From contig DATKRV010000104.1 of assembly GCA_035532075.1 (NCBI GenBank), positions 1 to 48,426 on the forward strand: a DNA stretch of 48,426 bases. Direction: 5' to 3'. The translations under genes and the position numbers were made by a program. How positions within the stretch are numbered: position 1 is the stretch's first letter; the number at the start of each line of letters is the position of its first letter. Of this stretch, positions 1 through 8,952 are shown one piece after another. The stretch is from CAIVND01 sp035532075 (GTDB lineage: Bacteria; Actinomycetota; Acidimicrobiia; Acidimicrobiales; Bog-793). The notes beneath the pieces were generated by a model. That model was given only the letters and a program-made list of their open reading frames with translations. It was not told the DNA's origin and made no database searches.

Positions 1-252
1 CGAGCCGCTGACCAAGATCACATCATTGCCCTGACCTCCGGCAGTGGCGAGCGAAAACGAGGTGACAGGCCATTTGATTGTACGGGTCTGATCGGAATTG
101 AACTGAACCTGGGGACGAACTTCGGTGAAGTCAAAAAACTCCTCGGGATCGATCTCGGCAAACGGCACCGCAGACCAGGCGCGCTCGAGAAAACCCGCCG
201 AGTACGAGGCCGCCTCCCCGGCGTCATTCCAGCCTTCGAAGGCAACGATCAT
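1..252 (-). CDS. PAC2 family protein, N-terminal part (runs off the left edge)
   Basis: Reading the minus strand from an ATG at 252 gives 84 residues with no stop up to the window edge. The start MIVAFEGWNDAGEAA and the later AEIDPEEFFDF and RP pattern are typical of actinobacterial PAC2 (proteasome assembly chaperone 2-like, PF09754) proteins, which are usually near 300 residues, so about two thirds is missing. The frame stays open upstream, and a GTG directly before the ATG (255) is an equally possible start. The biochemical role of bacterial PAC2 proteins is not settled. The gene is divergent from the acetyltransferase at 481; the 228 bp between them should hold promoters for both, but I could not pick one. 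Confidence 0.75.
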   Translation of the reverse strand, partial: MIVAFEGWNDAGEAASYSAGFLERAWSAVPFAEIDPEEFFDFTEVRPQVQFNSDQTRTIKWPVTSFSLATAGGQGNDVILVSGS

Positions 253-480
253 CACCGCGTGGTGCAATGGGGGAACATCTGCCTCGACTTGGCGACCGGT
301 TCTCCGGAAAAAACGACCGATCAACGGGAATCGGAGTGACCCGGTATCGGAAATTTGATTCTTTCCCCTTGGAATCGATACCTCGTTCATGCTCACAGGG
401 CTGAGCCTAATGGCCGCGCCCGACACTTCAGCGCTGAATCCGGCAGACAATGCAAAGCCCAGAGTTACTACACTTCAGCG

Positions 481-918
481 ATGGCCGGAGATCTGATCAC
501 CATAGAACGGGTCCTCGAGCCAACCTCCGACCATGTCGAAGCGCTCAAACGCCTTCTCCCTCAACTTTCGGGTGCCACGCCGCCATCGCTTGCCGAACTT
601 AAGCTGGTCACCTCGAACCCCGCAACATACCTGTTCTTCGCGCGACACAGCGACCTCCTTGTCGCAAGTCTCTCGCTCATCACCTTTGCCACCCCGACAG
701 GCGTGCGGGCATGGATCGAAGATGTTGTCGTCGACTCCCCTTTTCGGGCGAAAGGAGTCGCCTCGATGCTCGTCACCCATGCCGTAAGTCAGGCAAAGCT
801 GCTCGGCGCAGTCCATGTTGACCTCACCTCGCGACAAGAACGTGTCGAAGCAAACCGCCTCTATCGTCGCCTCGGATTCCTTGCGCGAGAGACAAACGTG
901 TACCGGCTCAATCTGTGA
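481..918 (+). CDS. GNAT family N-acetyltransferase
   Basis: A 145-residue protein with the GNAT fold signature. It has an acidic IEDVVVDSPFRAKGVASMLV stretch (beta4, the acetyl-CoA pyrophosphate loop R/Q-x-x-G-x-G/A here as RAKGVA, about residues 80-100). The usual C-terminal EANRLYRRLGF element follows. GNAT enzymes move an acetyl group from acetyl-CoA to an amine, but the substrate cannot be read from sequence. The frame is open further upstream to 355, but the extra residues look non-coding and the domain fits the ATG at 481. No clear Shine-Dalgarno precedes it, so the start is not certain. Confidence 0.8.
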   Translation: MAGDLITIERVLEPTSDHVEALKRLLPQLSGATPPSLAELKLVTSNPATYLFFARHSDLLVASLSLITFATPTGVRAWIEDVVVDSPFRAKGVASMLVTHAVSQAKLLGAVHVDLTSRQERVEANRLYRRLGFLARETNVYRLNL

Positions 919-1475
919 TCACCTTTACAAAACGACGATGACCCGATCAATAGTCCAGATCTCCTCGGGGCACTACGGCCTCCGCCGTTTCACCCACATA
1001 GCCGATGCACGCGCGAAATCGCCTGATGGATTGTTCCACGACCACAGAACGACCTGTCCGTCGACCTCCAATTCGCGACTCACGGGACAACTCCGTGTCT
1101 CTGAGTGCTCATTCGACGTCACGCTGATCGGAATCGTCTCGGTGGGGACAATGCAAGGTCGGGCCACGGCACGCCGTGAGTTGCGTCTGTGAGCATCAGC
1201 CGGCGACGATGCACCAGCGCGAGGACGTCCGTTCGACATGAATGAGAGCCGCTGAAAACTGCTCTGCCATGGGGACGTAGTAATGATCCACTTAATCGCT
1301 CGAATGCGGAACGCAACCGTGCAGGAGTTCTTGTCAACTTCGGCTGTTGGATCGATGGCGTCGAGGTTCTATCACATTGCTCTCGGTGTTCGCCGACACC
1401 CTAAGGGGCACTCGCAAAACACGCACACGGATGGTCGCTGGTATTCGTGATTTCGTGATTGAGTCGCAAAGATCG
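919..1475. other. 557 bp without a recognised gene
   Basis: This stretch lies between the 3' ends of the acetyltransferase and of the MFS exporter. A minus-strand frame at 973-1239 encodes 88 residues ending in a stretch (VDGQVVLWSWNNPSGDFARA) that looks protein-like. It could be the tail of a decayed gene, but its N-terminal half is Arg-rich shadow-like sequence and I cannot assign a family. No tRNA, repeat or strong terminator was seen. Confidence 0.4.
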
Positions 1476-2972
1476 TTATTCGATGTTTGTCTTTCGAGTA
1501 CGTTCGATCTTCGAGTAGAGCATTCGGCTACCGGGCTTTCGAAATGCCCAGATCGCAACCCCGACCGCGATGACACTGAACAGAGCCCCAGCCGCATAGC
1601 CGAAGCTCAGGCCATGTGCGAACCGCACAAGCGTTGCCGTGGGAAACGTCGAACCCGAATGCGCGGGTAGTTGGTCCTTCATCTTTGCCGCAGAGAATGC
1701 AATCGAACCGATCAGCGAGATACCGAGACTCGTCCCGACCTGTCGCGCGGTCGCCGTCGTCGCGGAGGCGACACCAGCGCGTTCCGGTGGCATTCCCGCA
1801 ACCGCAGCATCGGTGATCGGTGTATTCAAGAATCCATTTCCGATGCCGAGTAGGGCATAACCGCAGAGCAGCAGCACAATAGAAGTTGTCGGACCAATCG
1901 TGATCGTCATCAGAATCATCGACGCAACGGCGAATGAAGTCGCCAATAATGTCGGGAGCAACGGCCCACGCGTACCAGTCATCTTTCCAGACAACGGTGC
2001 CAGCACGACGGTAAACGCAGCGAGGGGAAGAACGCTGAGCCCAGCGGCGAGAGGAGAAAACCCCCTTCCCTCCTGCAGATACAGCGTATTCAAAAAGATA
2101 AATCCACCGCTAACCATAAAGCTGATGATCGCGAGGATCACCGCTCCCGACAACGCCCGGTTCTTGAAATCCGAGAATTCGAGCAACGGCGACCGGATCC
2201 GCCGTTCGATCGAGACGAATCCGATCGCGCTCACGATTGCAACCGCGAACGCGACGAGCACCACTGGGGCAAACCAACCGCTGCCAGAGACGGTAATGAA
2301 ACCATAGGTAAGCGAGAGGAGCGTCAACCCGATTGCAAACTGACCTGCTTTATCGAATCGACGAACGGCTGATGCCTTTGACTCTTGCAGGTAAAGACGC
2401 GAACCAATCAGGGCCAGTATGCCGATGGGAACATTGATCCAGAACACGCTCCGCCAGCCAAAGGCGACGACAAGCGCTCCCCCGACGAGCGGTCCCGCTG
2501 CGACTGAGATACCTGTCGTCGCGTTCCACACCCCAATCGCCCGAGCCCGGCGCACGCGTTCAGTAAATGTGTTTGCGATAATCGCAAGGCTCGCAGGCGT
2601 CATCAGCGCAGAACCGAAAGCCTGGAACACGCGAAAGTATATCAATGCATTGATATTTGGCGAGAGTGCACACGCAATTGAACCGGCGACGAAGACTATC
2701 TGTCCCACATTGAAATAGCGGAGTCGGCCGTAGCGATCACTAATTGAACCTGCGAGAAAAAGCGTGCAGGCGCGCCCGAGGACATAGGCGTCTGCGGCCC
2801 ACTGAAGCGCCGGAAGGGATGCATGAAATCCGCGCTGGATCGAGGGGAGCGCCACGTTCAGCACCGTATTGTCAAGGGTCGACATGAAAAGCGATGTGCA
2901 ACAGACGAGAAGGGTGAGATTTTCCTGCCTCGTCGTTGACACACCTGCTGGTTGTGGCTGGCTCGATCTCAC
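1476..2972 (-). CDS. MFS transporter, DHA2 (EmrB/QacA-like) family
   Basis: A 498-residue integral membrane protein of the usual length for 14-TM drug:H+ antiporters. Motif D1-like LDNTVLNVALPSI lies in TM1 (about residues 33-45), motif A is seen as GSISDRYGR in the TM2-3 loop, and motif C-like GPLVGG is in TM5. It probably exports hydrophobic or cationic compounds using the proton gradient. The start is a GTG at 2972 (MRSSQPQP); the ribosome site is weak (GGGA). It stands alone, with large gaps on both sides and no adjacent regulator. The substrate is unknown. Confidence 0.88.
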   Translation of the reverse strand: MRSSQPQPAGVSTTRQENLTLLVCCTSLFMSTLDNTVLNVALPSIQRGFHASLPALQWAADAYVLGRACTLFLAGSISDRYGRLRYFNVGQIVFVAGSIACALSPNINALIYFRVFQAFGSALMTPASLAIIANTFTERVRRARAIGVWNATTGISVAAGPLVGGALVVAFGWRSVFWINVPIGILALIGSRLYLQESKASAVRRFDKAGQFAIGLTLLSLTYGFITVSGSGWFAPVVLVAFAVAIVSAIGFVSIERRIRSPLLEFSDFKNRALSGAVILAIISFMVSGGFIFLNTLYLQEGRGFSPLAAGLSVLPLAAFTVVLAPLSGKMTGTRGPLLPTLLATSFAVASMILMTITIGPTTSIVLLLCGYALLGIGNGFLNTPITDAAVAGMPPERAGVASATTATARQVGTSLGISLIGSIAFSAAKMKDQLPAHSGSTFPTATLVRFAHGLSFGYAAGALFSVIAVGVAIWAFRKPGSRMLYSKIERTRKTNIE

Positions 2973-3412
2973 GTTCGGTTCCCGAGTGTCCCTCTTGCCA
3001 TGCCAGCTTCCGGGCGGACCGACATCCTCACTGAATCACCGAGACAAGGTATGGCTCTCCGAATGCGAGCTGTGGCTGCGCGTGAGGACACATCCTGATG
3101 GTCTAGATCGAATTCGACCTTCGACGCTAATCACCTCAAGGATGATACTCATCGCGCGGATCTTCACTTGGTTCCGATGGATCTCCCGCTCGCCAAAATC
3201 GCGAAGGAAAGAGACGAGATACATGATCGACGCGTGCCCGGCGTCTGTGTGAGACCCGCTCGAAAATCACTCTTCGGTAACGCTCTCGGCGTTTCATTCG
3301 AAGGACCTCTCTGGTCGGGTCCGCCCAGGTCTCCTTGGATCGAGCATGGGCGTCGGCGCTAGGGTTCCGGCGAGAACAGAAGGTATTGACCAGGACGTTG
3401 TCACGATCCGCA
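2973..3412. other. 440 bp intergenic region between divergent genes
   Basis: This lies between the MFS gene (minus) and the amidohydrolase (plus). Open frames exist on both strands, but none has a recognisable domain or a ribosome site. They are rich in Arg and Ser, as expected of non-coding G+C-rich DNA. The promoter candidate for the amidohydrolase lies just to the right. Confidence 0.4.
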
Positions 3413-3441
3413 TTGTCTCTTCTGGCCGGCTCTGCTAGATA
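3413..3441 (+). promoter_or_regulatory. Candidate sigma-A type promoter for the amidohydrolase
   Basis: A TTGTCT hexamer at 3413-3418 and TAGATA at 3436-3441 are separated by 17 bases, close to the TTGACA-N17-TATAAT consensus. Transcription would start near 3448, leaving a leader of about 124 bases before the GTG at 3572. This is a match by eye only. Confidence 0.4.
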
Positions 3442-3571
3442 TTTATCGGACTTTGCCCTTGGCAGATTCCATGGTGAATGTCGTTCCGCCCGGCCTCGGC
3501 GCGTGACGACTCGACAGCGTGGTGGGACTACGGTCTTCAAAACGCGGGGCAACGCGGGAGGAGAGCAAGTC

Positions 3572-5053
3572 GTGACGCATTCGGACAGCACGTCGCAATC
3601 CCGTCAGATTCATGACGGACTCGAACATCCGGTCATCGACGCCGATGGCCACTGGTTGGAGGCCGTCCCAATATTTCTCGACTTTCTCCGCGATATCGGT
3701 GGTGCGTCGAGCGTCGAATCCTTCCTTACCTACCGGCATGAGCGGTGGGACGCCTGGTACACCGATTCAACCGAACAGATGCTGAGGACGAGGCGACTTC
3801 GCTCGAGCTGGTGGACATTTCCAACGAACACACTCGACCGTGCGACCGAGATGATGCCAGAGCTGCTCTATCAACGACTCGATGAGTTCGGAATCGATTA
3901 CGCGGTGGTATATCCGACGCTCGGGCTCGGTATCCAGACGATCGGTGATCCCGACCTGCGCCGTACGGTTGTCCGCGCTCTGAACACGATGTCCGCGGAG
4001 ATGTTCGCCCCCTATGCTGACCGATTGACACCGGTGGCGACGATCCCTGCATTCAGCCCGCAGGAGGCAATCGAGGAACTCCGCTTCTGTGTCAACGAAT
4101 TGCACCTCAAGACCGCGTGGCTGCACGGCGCTATCCGCCGGCCGGTTCCCGCGTTCTTGCGCGACAGCGAGTCCGCGGAATGCCCCACATTCATTGACAA
4201 TCTTGTCCTCGATAACGCGGCGAGCTATGACCCGCTCTGGAAGGAATTTGTCGACCTCGAGGTTGCAGTATCGACCCACGCGGGGAGCATGGGGTGGGGA
4301 GACCGAACGTCGCCGAACAACTACTGCTTCAACCACATCGGCCACTTCGCGCAGGCAAACCATGTGTTTGCCCGGGCACTCTTGCTCAGCGGCGTCACCT
4401 ACCGATTTCCGACGCTGAATTTCGCCTTTCTTGAAGGAGGTTGCGGGTGGGCCGTGAACCTGTTCCATGACCTTGTCGCGCACTGGGAGAAACGGTCAAG
4501 AGAACCGATGCAGCGAAATCTCGACCCTCGCAACCTCGACAACGACAAGCTGGTGCAGTTATTCAAGACCTACGGAGGCCGCTGGTTCGAGGACCGGGCG
4601 GAAGAGATGCTGGAGAATCTCGATCCCTACTACCCGCAATTCTCGGCGGATCAGCTCTCCCAACAAGAATGCGGACACGAGCTCGACGACTTTGCGGCTG
4701 CACACGTTGAGAGCGTCGATGACATACGCGAACGGTTCACGAAGAACTTCTACTTTGGTTGCGAGGCCGATGACCCGATGACTGCGTGGGCGTATGACAC
4801 AAGGATGTCCGCACGGCTCAAACCGATATTCAGCTCCGATGTGGGACATTTTGACGTACCCGACATGACCTCGGTACTCGAAGAGGCCTACGAGCTCGTT
4901 GATCATGAGCACCTGAACAGCTCTGAGTTCCGGGAGTTCACCTTTACCAATGCGGTTGAGCTGTACACCGGCATGAATGCAGACTTTTTCAACGGTACGG
5001 TCATCGAGCAGGCAGTACGAAACGAACTCGGAAGAAACCTTCCCCGGTCTTGA
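3572..5053 (+). CDS. Amidohydrolase family (Amidohydrolase_2, PF04909) metal-dependent hydrolase
   Basis: A 493-residue protein with the N-terminal VIDADGHWLE signature (D23-x-D25-x-H27) of the D-x-D/H-x-H metal site in the ACMSD-like amidohydrolase_2 group. Later expected elements are AVVYPTLGLG, a metal-ligand His in VSTHAGSMGWG, FLEGGCGWAV, and the final SSDVGHFDVPD where the catalytic Asp and a His sit. Members decarboxylate or hydrolyse carboxylated aromatic or cyclic substrates; the substrate here is unknown. The frame is open back to 3335. I chose GTG 3572 because GGGAGGAG lies 6-13 bases ahead and the fold begins right after it. The ABM-fold gene follows at 5188 and may share its transcript, which suggests degradation of an aromatic or heterocyclic compound. 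Confidence 0.82.
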   Translation: MTHSDSTSQSRQIHDGLEHPVIDADGHWLEAVPIFLDFLRDIGGASSVESFLTYRHERWDAWYTDSTEQMLRTRRLRSSWWTFPTNTLDRATEMMPELLYQRLDEFGIDYAVVYPTLGLGIQTIGDPDLRRTVVRALNTMSAEMFAPYADRLTPVATIPAFSPQEAIEELRFCVNELHLKTAWLHGAIRRPVPAFLRDSESAECPTFIDNLVLDNAASYDPLWKEFVDLEVAVSTHAGSMGWGDRTSPNNYCFNHIGHFAQANHVFARALLLSGVTYRFPTLNFAFLEGGCGWAVNLFHDLVAHWEKRSREPMQRNLDPRNLDNDKLVQLFKTYGGRWFEDRAEEMLENLDPYYPQFSADQLSQQECGHELDDFAAAHVESVDDIRERFTKNFYFGCEADDPMTAWAYDTRMSARLKPIFSSDVGHFDVPDMTSVLEEAYELVDHEHLNSSEFREFTFTNAVELYTGMNADFFNGTVIEQAVRNELGRNLPRS

Positions 5054-5187
5054 CCCTCGGTTGGGCCATCGCTTGCAGGCTGGATTGGCCCTGATGCCCG
5101 AGATGATTTGGAAATTCTTCGTTGGAACCATCATGCGAAGTCAACGAGATCGAAACTGATCGTTTGAGAGAAGTGTAGGTTTCGATC

Positions 5188-5499
5188 ATGACGATGGTGA
5201 CCGTCTTCCGGAGCCGTTTACGACCAGGGGTCGAAGACTCCTACCAACGCGTCGCGGGCGAGATGAGCCAAATAGCACATGCCATGCCTGGCTTCATCGA
5301 CGAGAGGTTCTATACCTCGACAGATGGCGAACGCGTCACGGTTGTCCGATTTGCCGATCGAGAGAGCCATCGCGCCTGGGCCGAGCAGCCCGACCACCTA
5401 AAGGCGCAGCAAAAGGGCCGCGACGAATTCTATTCGTGGTACGACATCTCGGTCTCCGAAGAGACCTATCACCGCAACTTCATCTATCAGAAGATGTAA
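5188..5499 (+). CDS. Antibiotic biosynthesis monooxygenase (ABM) domain protein
   Basis: A 103-residue single-domain protein. It starts VTVFRSRLRPG and continues with MPGFIDERFYTSTDGERVTVVRF, the beta strands and loop of the ABM/dimeric ferredoxin-like fold (PF03992). HRAWAEQPDHLKAQQKGR follows, like the W-x-x-H-(P/L)-x-H helix of this family. Members include cofactor-free oxygenases, haem-degrading enzymes and proteins of unknown activity; no residue seen here decides between them. The second ATG at 5194 is an alternative start. It lies 134 bp after the amidohydrolase on the same strand. Confidence 0.75.
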   Translation: MTMVTVFRSRLRPGVEDSYQRVAGEMSQIAHAMPGFIDERFYTSTDGERVTVVRFADRESHRAWAEQPDHLKAQQKGRDEFYSWYDISVSEETYHRNFIYQKM

Positions 5500-5590
5500 C
5501 CGTCCGTTTCAATCGACTCTAAAAACCCGCCAATCTCCGCTTTTTGTGGTATTTGGACCCGGTGAATTCCACGGAGGAGCGGCAGATTGC

Positions 5591-5659
5591 ACACTTCGGG
5601 AAAACAAGCCGAGGGGTGTTTAGGACGACAGGTGGACTGAAGACATCGCCGAGATGTCT
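5591..5659 (+). promoter_or_regulatory. Two inverted repeats in the leader of the molybdoenzyme gene
   Basis: ACACTTC at 5591-5597 can pair with GGGGTGT at 5613-5619 (with G-U pairs and GG/CC extending it past a bulge). AGACATC at 5641-5647 pairs perfectly with GATGTCT at 5653-5659 around GCCGA. Both lie 46-115 bases ahead of the ATG at 5706. They could form an RNA leader structure, or the second could be a protein operator. I do not recognise a known Moco, cobalamin or other riboswitch consensus. Confidence 0.3.
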
Positions 5660-5705
5660 GGAGTTGTGCTCAGTTGCCCGTTTCGGCAGACGAGGGGAGG
5701 CCATT

Positions 5706-7616
5706 ATGGGTCAGCCACGGTCGGAGAAACAGCTCAGCGTGAGCCGCCCAAAATCGACAAGCGCGGGAGTGCACGGCATTTGGGAGTCCGTACGTATTGC
5801 GCTCGCCGAGATGGGTCCAAAGCGAAGCCTGCAGACGCTCCTCAAGGTGAACCAGGCCGACGGCTGTGACTGCCCGAGCTGTGCGTGGGCCGATCCCAGT
5901 GCAGACCAGCGAAAGACGGCAGAGTTCTGTGAGAACGGGGCGAAGGCCGTCACATGGGAGACAACGCGACGTGAGGCCAATGCCGAATTTTTCGCGGCCA
6001 ACGCGGTCTCTGCCTTGCGCGCGATGGACAATCACTCACTCGAACACTTCGGCAGGCTCACTGAACCGATGTATCTTGCCCCCGGCGCGACGCACTACAC
6101 GCCAATCTCGTGGGGGGACGCATTCGCGCTCACGGCACGTCACCTGAAGGAGCTGGCTGATCCCAACCGGGCGGTCTTTTACACGAGCGGCCGGGCAAGC
6201 AACGAGGCGGCTTTTGTCTACCAGTTGCTGGCGCGTCGTGTCGGTACGAACAATCTGCCCGACTGTTCGAACATGTGCCACGAGTCGAGTGGTGCGGCGC
6301 TCAATGAGACAATCGGTATCGGAAAAGGAGCCGTCACACTCGACGACATCACCGACCATGCCGAATTGATCATGATCGTCGGCCAGAATCCCGGAACCAA
6401 TCATCCCCGAATGTTGAGTGCGCTCGAAACCGCCAAGCGACGCGGCGCGCGGATCATTGCCATCAATCCGCTTCCCGAGGCGGGATTTGGCCGATTTCGC
6501 AACCCACAGACTCCACGAGGCCTGGTTGGACCCGGAACCGTCCTTGCCGATCGGCTCGTCCCGGTACGTGTCAACGGAGATCTCGCACTCTTCACAGCGA
6601 TCAACCGCATCTTGATCGAACGCGAAGATGCGCGCCCAGGAACCGTACTCGACCACGATTTCATCGACACCTATTGCGATGGCTTCGAGGCGATGGCGGA
6701 GGCATCGCGGGCGCTTGACTGGGCCTCCCTCGAGTCACTCAGCGGTGTGGACCGACAGACGATTGAACGATGTGCCTCCGAGGTAATTGCTGCAAAAAGT
6801 GTTGTCGTCTGCTGGGCGATGGGCCTTACACAGCACCGCAGCGCCGTCGCAACCATCCGGGAGATCGTGAATTTTCTCTTGCTGCGCGGAAATATTGGAC
6901 ACCCGGGAGCGGGGCCTGCTCCAATCCGCGGGCATTCCAACGTGCAAGGTGACCGAACGATGGGTATCTGGGAGAAAATGCCCGAGACATTCCTCAACGC
7001 CTTGCGCGATGAATTCGAATTCAATCCGCCGCGCGATCACGGTTGGGATACGGTCAATACGATCCGCGCGATGCGCGATGGAAAAGTCGACGTATTCTTC
7101 GCGCTCGGAGGGAATTTCGTGGCGGCCGCACCAGACAGCGAGGTCACCGAGACTTCGATGGCGAAGCGCAAACTCACCGTCCATGTCGCGACAAAACTGA
7201 ATCGATCACATCTGTGCCACGGAACCGAAGCACTTATCCTCCCCTGCCTCGGCCGAACAGAGATCGATGTCCAGGCAAGTGGGCCCCAGTTTGTGACGGT
7301 CGAAGACACAATGAGCATGGTGCATGCCTCCCGCGGGACACTCGCACCCGGATCTGCGCAGTTGCGAAGCGGAATATCCATCATCGCGAATCTTGGTCTC
7401 GAGCTCTTTGGGGAAGATATCGGGTGGCGCGAGATGGGCGACGACTATCGAACGATCCGGCAGCACATCGCCAACGTGATACCGGGTTTCCAATCCTTCG
7501 AAGAGCGGGTCTCGCGTGCCGGTGGCTTCATGTTGCCCCGCGGACCGCACGACTCTCGCACCTTTGCAACCGCGACCGGAAAAGCGCTTTACGGTCAATC
7601 ACCCAAGCGCCGTTGA
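5706..7616 (+). CDS. YdeP/FdhA-like molybdopterin oxidoreductase, main part (frameshifted)
   Basis: This 636-residue frame carries most of an Fdhalpha-like (TIGR01701, E. coli YdeP-type) molybdoenzyme. Near the N-terminus is the Cys motif DCPSCAW (about residues 56-62), then FCENGAKAV, the molybdopterin-binding YTSGRASNEAAF, the CHESSG segment, MIVGQNPGTNHPRM, and GHSNVQGDRTMG. The start is ATG 5706 with GGGGAGG seven bases ahead; the upstream open frame to 5544 lacks family similarity. The frame runs into a TGA at 7614 in the middle of a conserved region, and the true C-terminus continues in the next frame (separate entry). FdhD-type sulfuration and MobA/MoeA cofactor synthesis, encoded next door, suit this enzyme. 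The electron partner is not visible. Confidence 0.85.
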   Translation: MGQPRSEKQLSVSRPKSTSAGVHGIWESVRIALAEMGPKRSLQTLLKVNQADGCDCPSCAWADPSADQRKTAEFCENGAKAVTWETTRREANAEFFAANAVSALRAMDNHSLEHFGRLTEPMYLAPGATHYTPISWGDAFALTARHLKELADPNRAVFYTSGRASNEAAFVYQLLARRVGTNNLPDCSNMCHESSGAALNETIGIGKGAVTLDDITDHAELIMIVGQNPGTNHPRMLSALETAKRRGARIIAINPLPEAGFGRFRNPQTPRGLVGPGTVLADRLVPVRVNGDLALFTAINRILIEREDARPGTVLDHDFIDTYCDGFEAMAEASRALDWASLESLSGVDRQTIERCASEVIAAKSVVVCWAMGLTQHRSAVATIREIVNFLLLRGNIGHPGAGPAPIRGHSNVQGDRTMGIWEKMPETFLNALRDEFEFNPPRDHGWDTVNTIRAMRDGKVDVFFALGGNFVAAAPDSEVTETSMAKRKLTVHVATKLNRSHLCHGTEALILPCLGRTEIDVQASGPQFVTVEDTMSMVHASRGTLAPGSAQLRSGISIIANLGLELFGEDIGWREMGDDYRTIRQHIANVIPGFQSFEERVSRAGGFMLPRGPHDSRTFATATGKALYGQSPKRR

Positions 7617-8001
7617 GGTTCCGAAGGGATATTTGCTCTTGCAGACCGTCCGGTCGCACGACCAGTTCAACACGTCCGTATACGGACTGGATGATCGATA
7701 TCGGGGAATCAAGGGAGGGCGACAGGTCGTCTTCGTCAACGACGAGGACCTCCGGTCATACGGCCTGAGTGACGGAGATTACGTCGATGTCGTCAGTGTC
7801 TTCTCCGACAAAGAACGACGAGTACGCAACTTCCGCGCGGTCAAATATCCAATTACACGCGGCTGCGCGGCTGCATACTTTCCCGAGGCAAACGTTCTCG
7901 TACCACTTGACAGCACGGCGGAGCTAAGCAATACCCCCGCCTCCAAATCGGTGGTCGTTCGCCTCGAACCGTCGCTTCGCCCGAGTGTTGTGTCTCTCTA
8001 G
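7582..8001 (+). CDS. C-terminal part of the same molybdopterin oxidoreductase (+1 frame)
   Basis: This frame reads KRFTVNHPSAVEVPKGYLLL and then LQTVRSHDQFNT, YGLDDRYRG and RGCAAAYFPEAN. It is the molybdopterin dinucleotide-binding C-terminal domain that belongs to the preceding gene; together they give about 764 residues, matching the family length. The preceding frame enters at TGKA around 7581-7586. Either one extra A in the GGAAAAG run or loss of a GC pair from GCGCGC would produce the break. It has no start site or ribosome site of its own, so it is unlikely to be made alone. The stop at 8001 faces the fdhD stop across 62 bp. Confidence 0.8.
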   Translation, partial: KRFTVNHPSAVEVPKGYLLLQTVRSHDQFNTSVYGLDDRYRGIKGGRQVVFVNDEDLRSYGLSDGDYVDVVSVFSDKERRVRNFRAVKYPITRGCAAAYFPEANVLVPLDSTAELSNTPASKSVVVRLEPSLRPSVVSL

Positions 8002-8063
8002 CAAATCTCACCTCGACGCACACTAATCAGTTACGAACCGCGCCCGTTGCAACTTGCGCGAAC

Positions 8064-8918
8064 TTACCCGTGGTTTTCGATCTCGATCCGTTGTCTGCCA
8101 GAATAAATGACGCAGTTCGCGCCACGCAGAAACCCGACGAGCGTCATTCCCGCGTCTTTGGCAAGTTCAACGGCGAGGCTCGTGGCGGCAGAGACAGCTG
8201 CGATGACTGGCACCCCGGCTCGAAGCGCCTTCTGGACAATCTCAAACGATACGCGCCCCGAGACCATGAGCACGGACTCAGAGAGTGGAAGCCTTCCCTC
8301 GAGCATTGCCCAGCCCAGCACCTTGTCCACGGCGTTGTGCCGACCGACGTCCTCACGGATACAAAGCAGCGCGCCGCTCGAATCGAACAGCGCGATCCCG
8401 TGCACTCCTCCCGTCTCACGGAACGCCTCTTGCCTGGACTGGAGAAGGTCCGGAAGGGTCGAGAGAACGTGAAACGGGATTATCGGCCCCGCTCCAAGCT
8501 CCGGATGACCGGCGAGGTGAACCGCGTCGATTGAGGCGGAACCACAGATACCGCAAGACGAAGAGGTCATTACCAGTCGCTCGATGCTCGCGCGTCCCGG
8601 CAAACCAAGAAGTCGGACGGTCACAACATTGAACCGCTGTATCGCATCGGGATCCTCACTCAGGCAATAGGCGATATCGCGGATCTGTGCCTTTGAGTCG
8701 ATCACTCCCTCGGAGAGCAAGAATCCTGCGACGAGTTCAAAGTCATGTCCCGGAGTCCTCATCGTGATCGAAAGCGTCGTCTCCTGATCGAAATGCGCGA
8801 GGCGGATCTCGAGTGGCTCTTCGATTGCCAGCCGGTCGCTCTTGTGGACAAGTTCGCCATCTCTTAGAGCATGGACCGTTGCCGCCGAGGTCGGAGTCCG
8901 CCTACCCGTCACGGACAC
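8064..8918 (-). CDS. fdhD: FdhD sulfur carrier/sulfurtransferase for molybdoenzymes
   Basis: A 284-residue protein of normal FdhD length. It contains LAIEEPLEIRL (about residues 30-40), the loop SSCGICG with the sulfur-transfer CxxC (C122 and C125), and the C-terminal REDVGRHNAVDKVLG and VSGRVSFEIVQKA segments. FdhD passes sulfur from IscS to the bis-MGD cofactor of formate-dehydrogenase-like enzymes. I chose GTG 8918 (another GTG at 8912) because the open frame extending to 9125 overlaps the DUF6457 gene and has no family residues. It is probably co-transcribed with that gene (34 bp gap) and converges on the molybdoenzyme, its likely client. Confidence 0.93.
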   Translation of the reverse strand: MSVTGRRTPTSAATVHALRDGELVHKSDRLAIEEPLEIRLAHFDQETTLSITMRTPGHDFELVAGFLLSEGVIDSKAQIRDIAYCLSEDPDAIQRFNVVTVRLLGLPGRASIERLVMTSSSCGICGSASIDAVHLAGHPELGAGPIIPFHVLSTLPDLLQSRQEAFRETGGVHGIALFDSSGALLCIREDVGRHNAVDKVLGWAMLEGRLPLSESVLMVSGRVSFEIVQKALRAGVPVIAAVSAATSLAVELAKDAGMTLVGFLRGANCVIYSGRQRIEIENHG

Positions 8919-8952
8919 CGATGCCTTCGACCGGCCTCCGGAAACCGTTCGG

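Noticed and set aside
973..1239. Small minus-strand gene of 88 residues
   Set aside because: Half looks protein-like, but there is no family, no ribosome site and an Arg-rich start; it is left as part of an unassigned gap.
3136..3591. A 151-residue minus-strand frame before the amidohydrolase
   Set aside because: It is Arg-rich, overlaps the promoter and start region of the amidohydrolase and has no domain.
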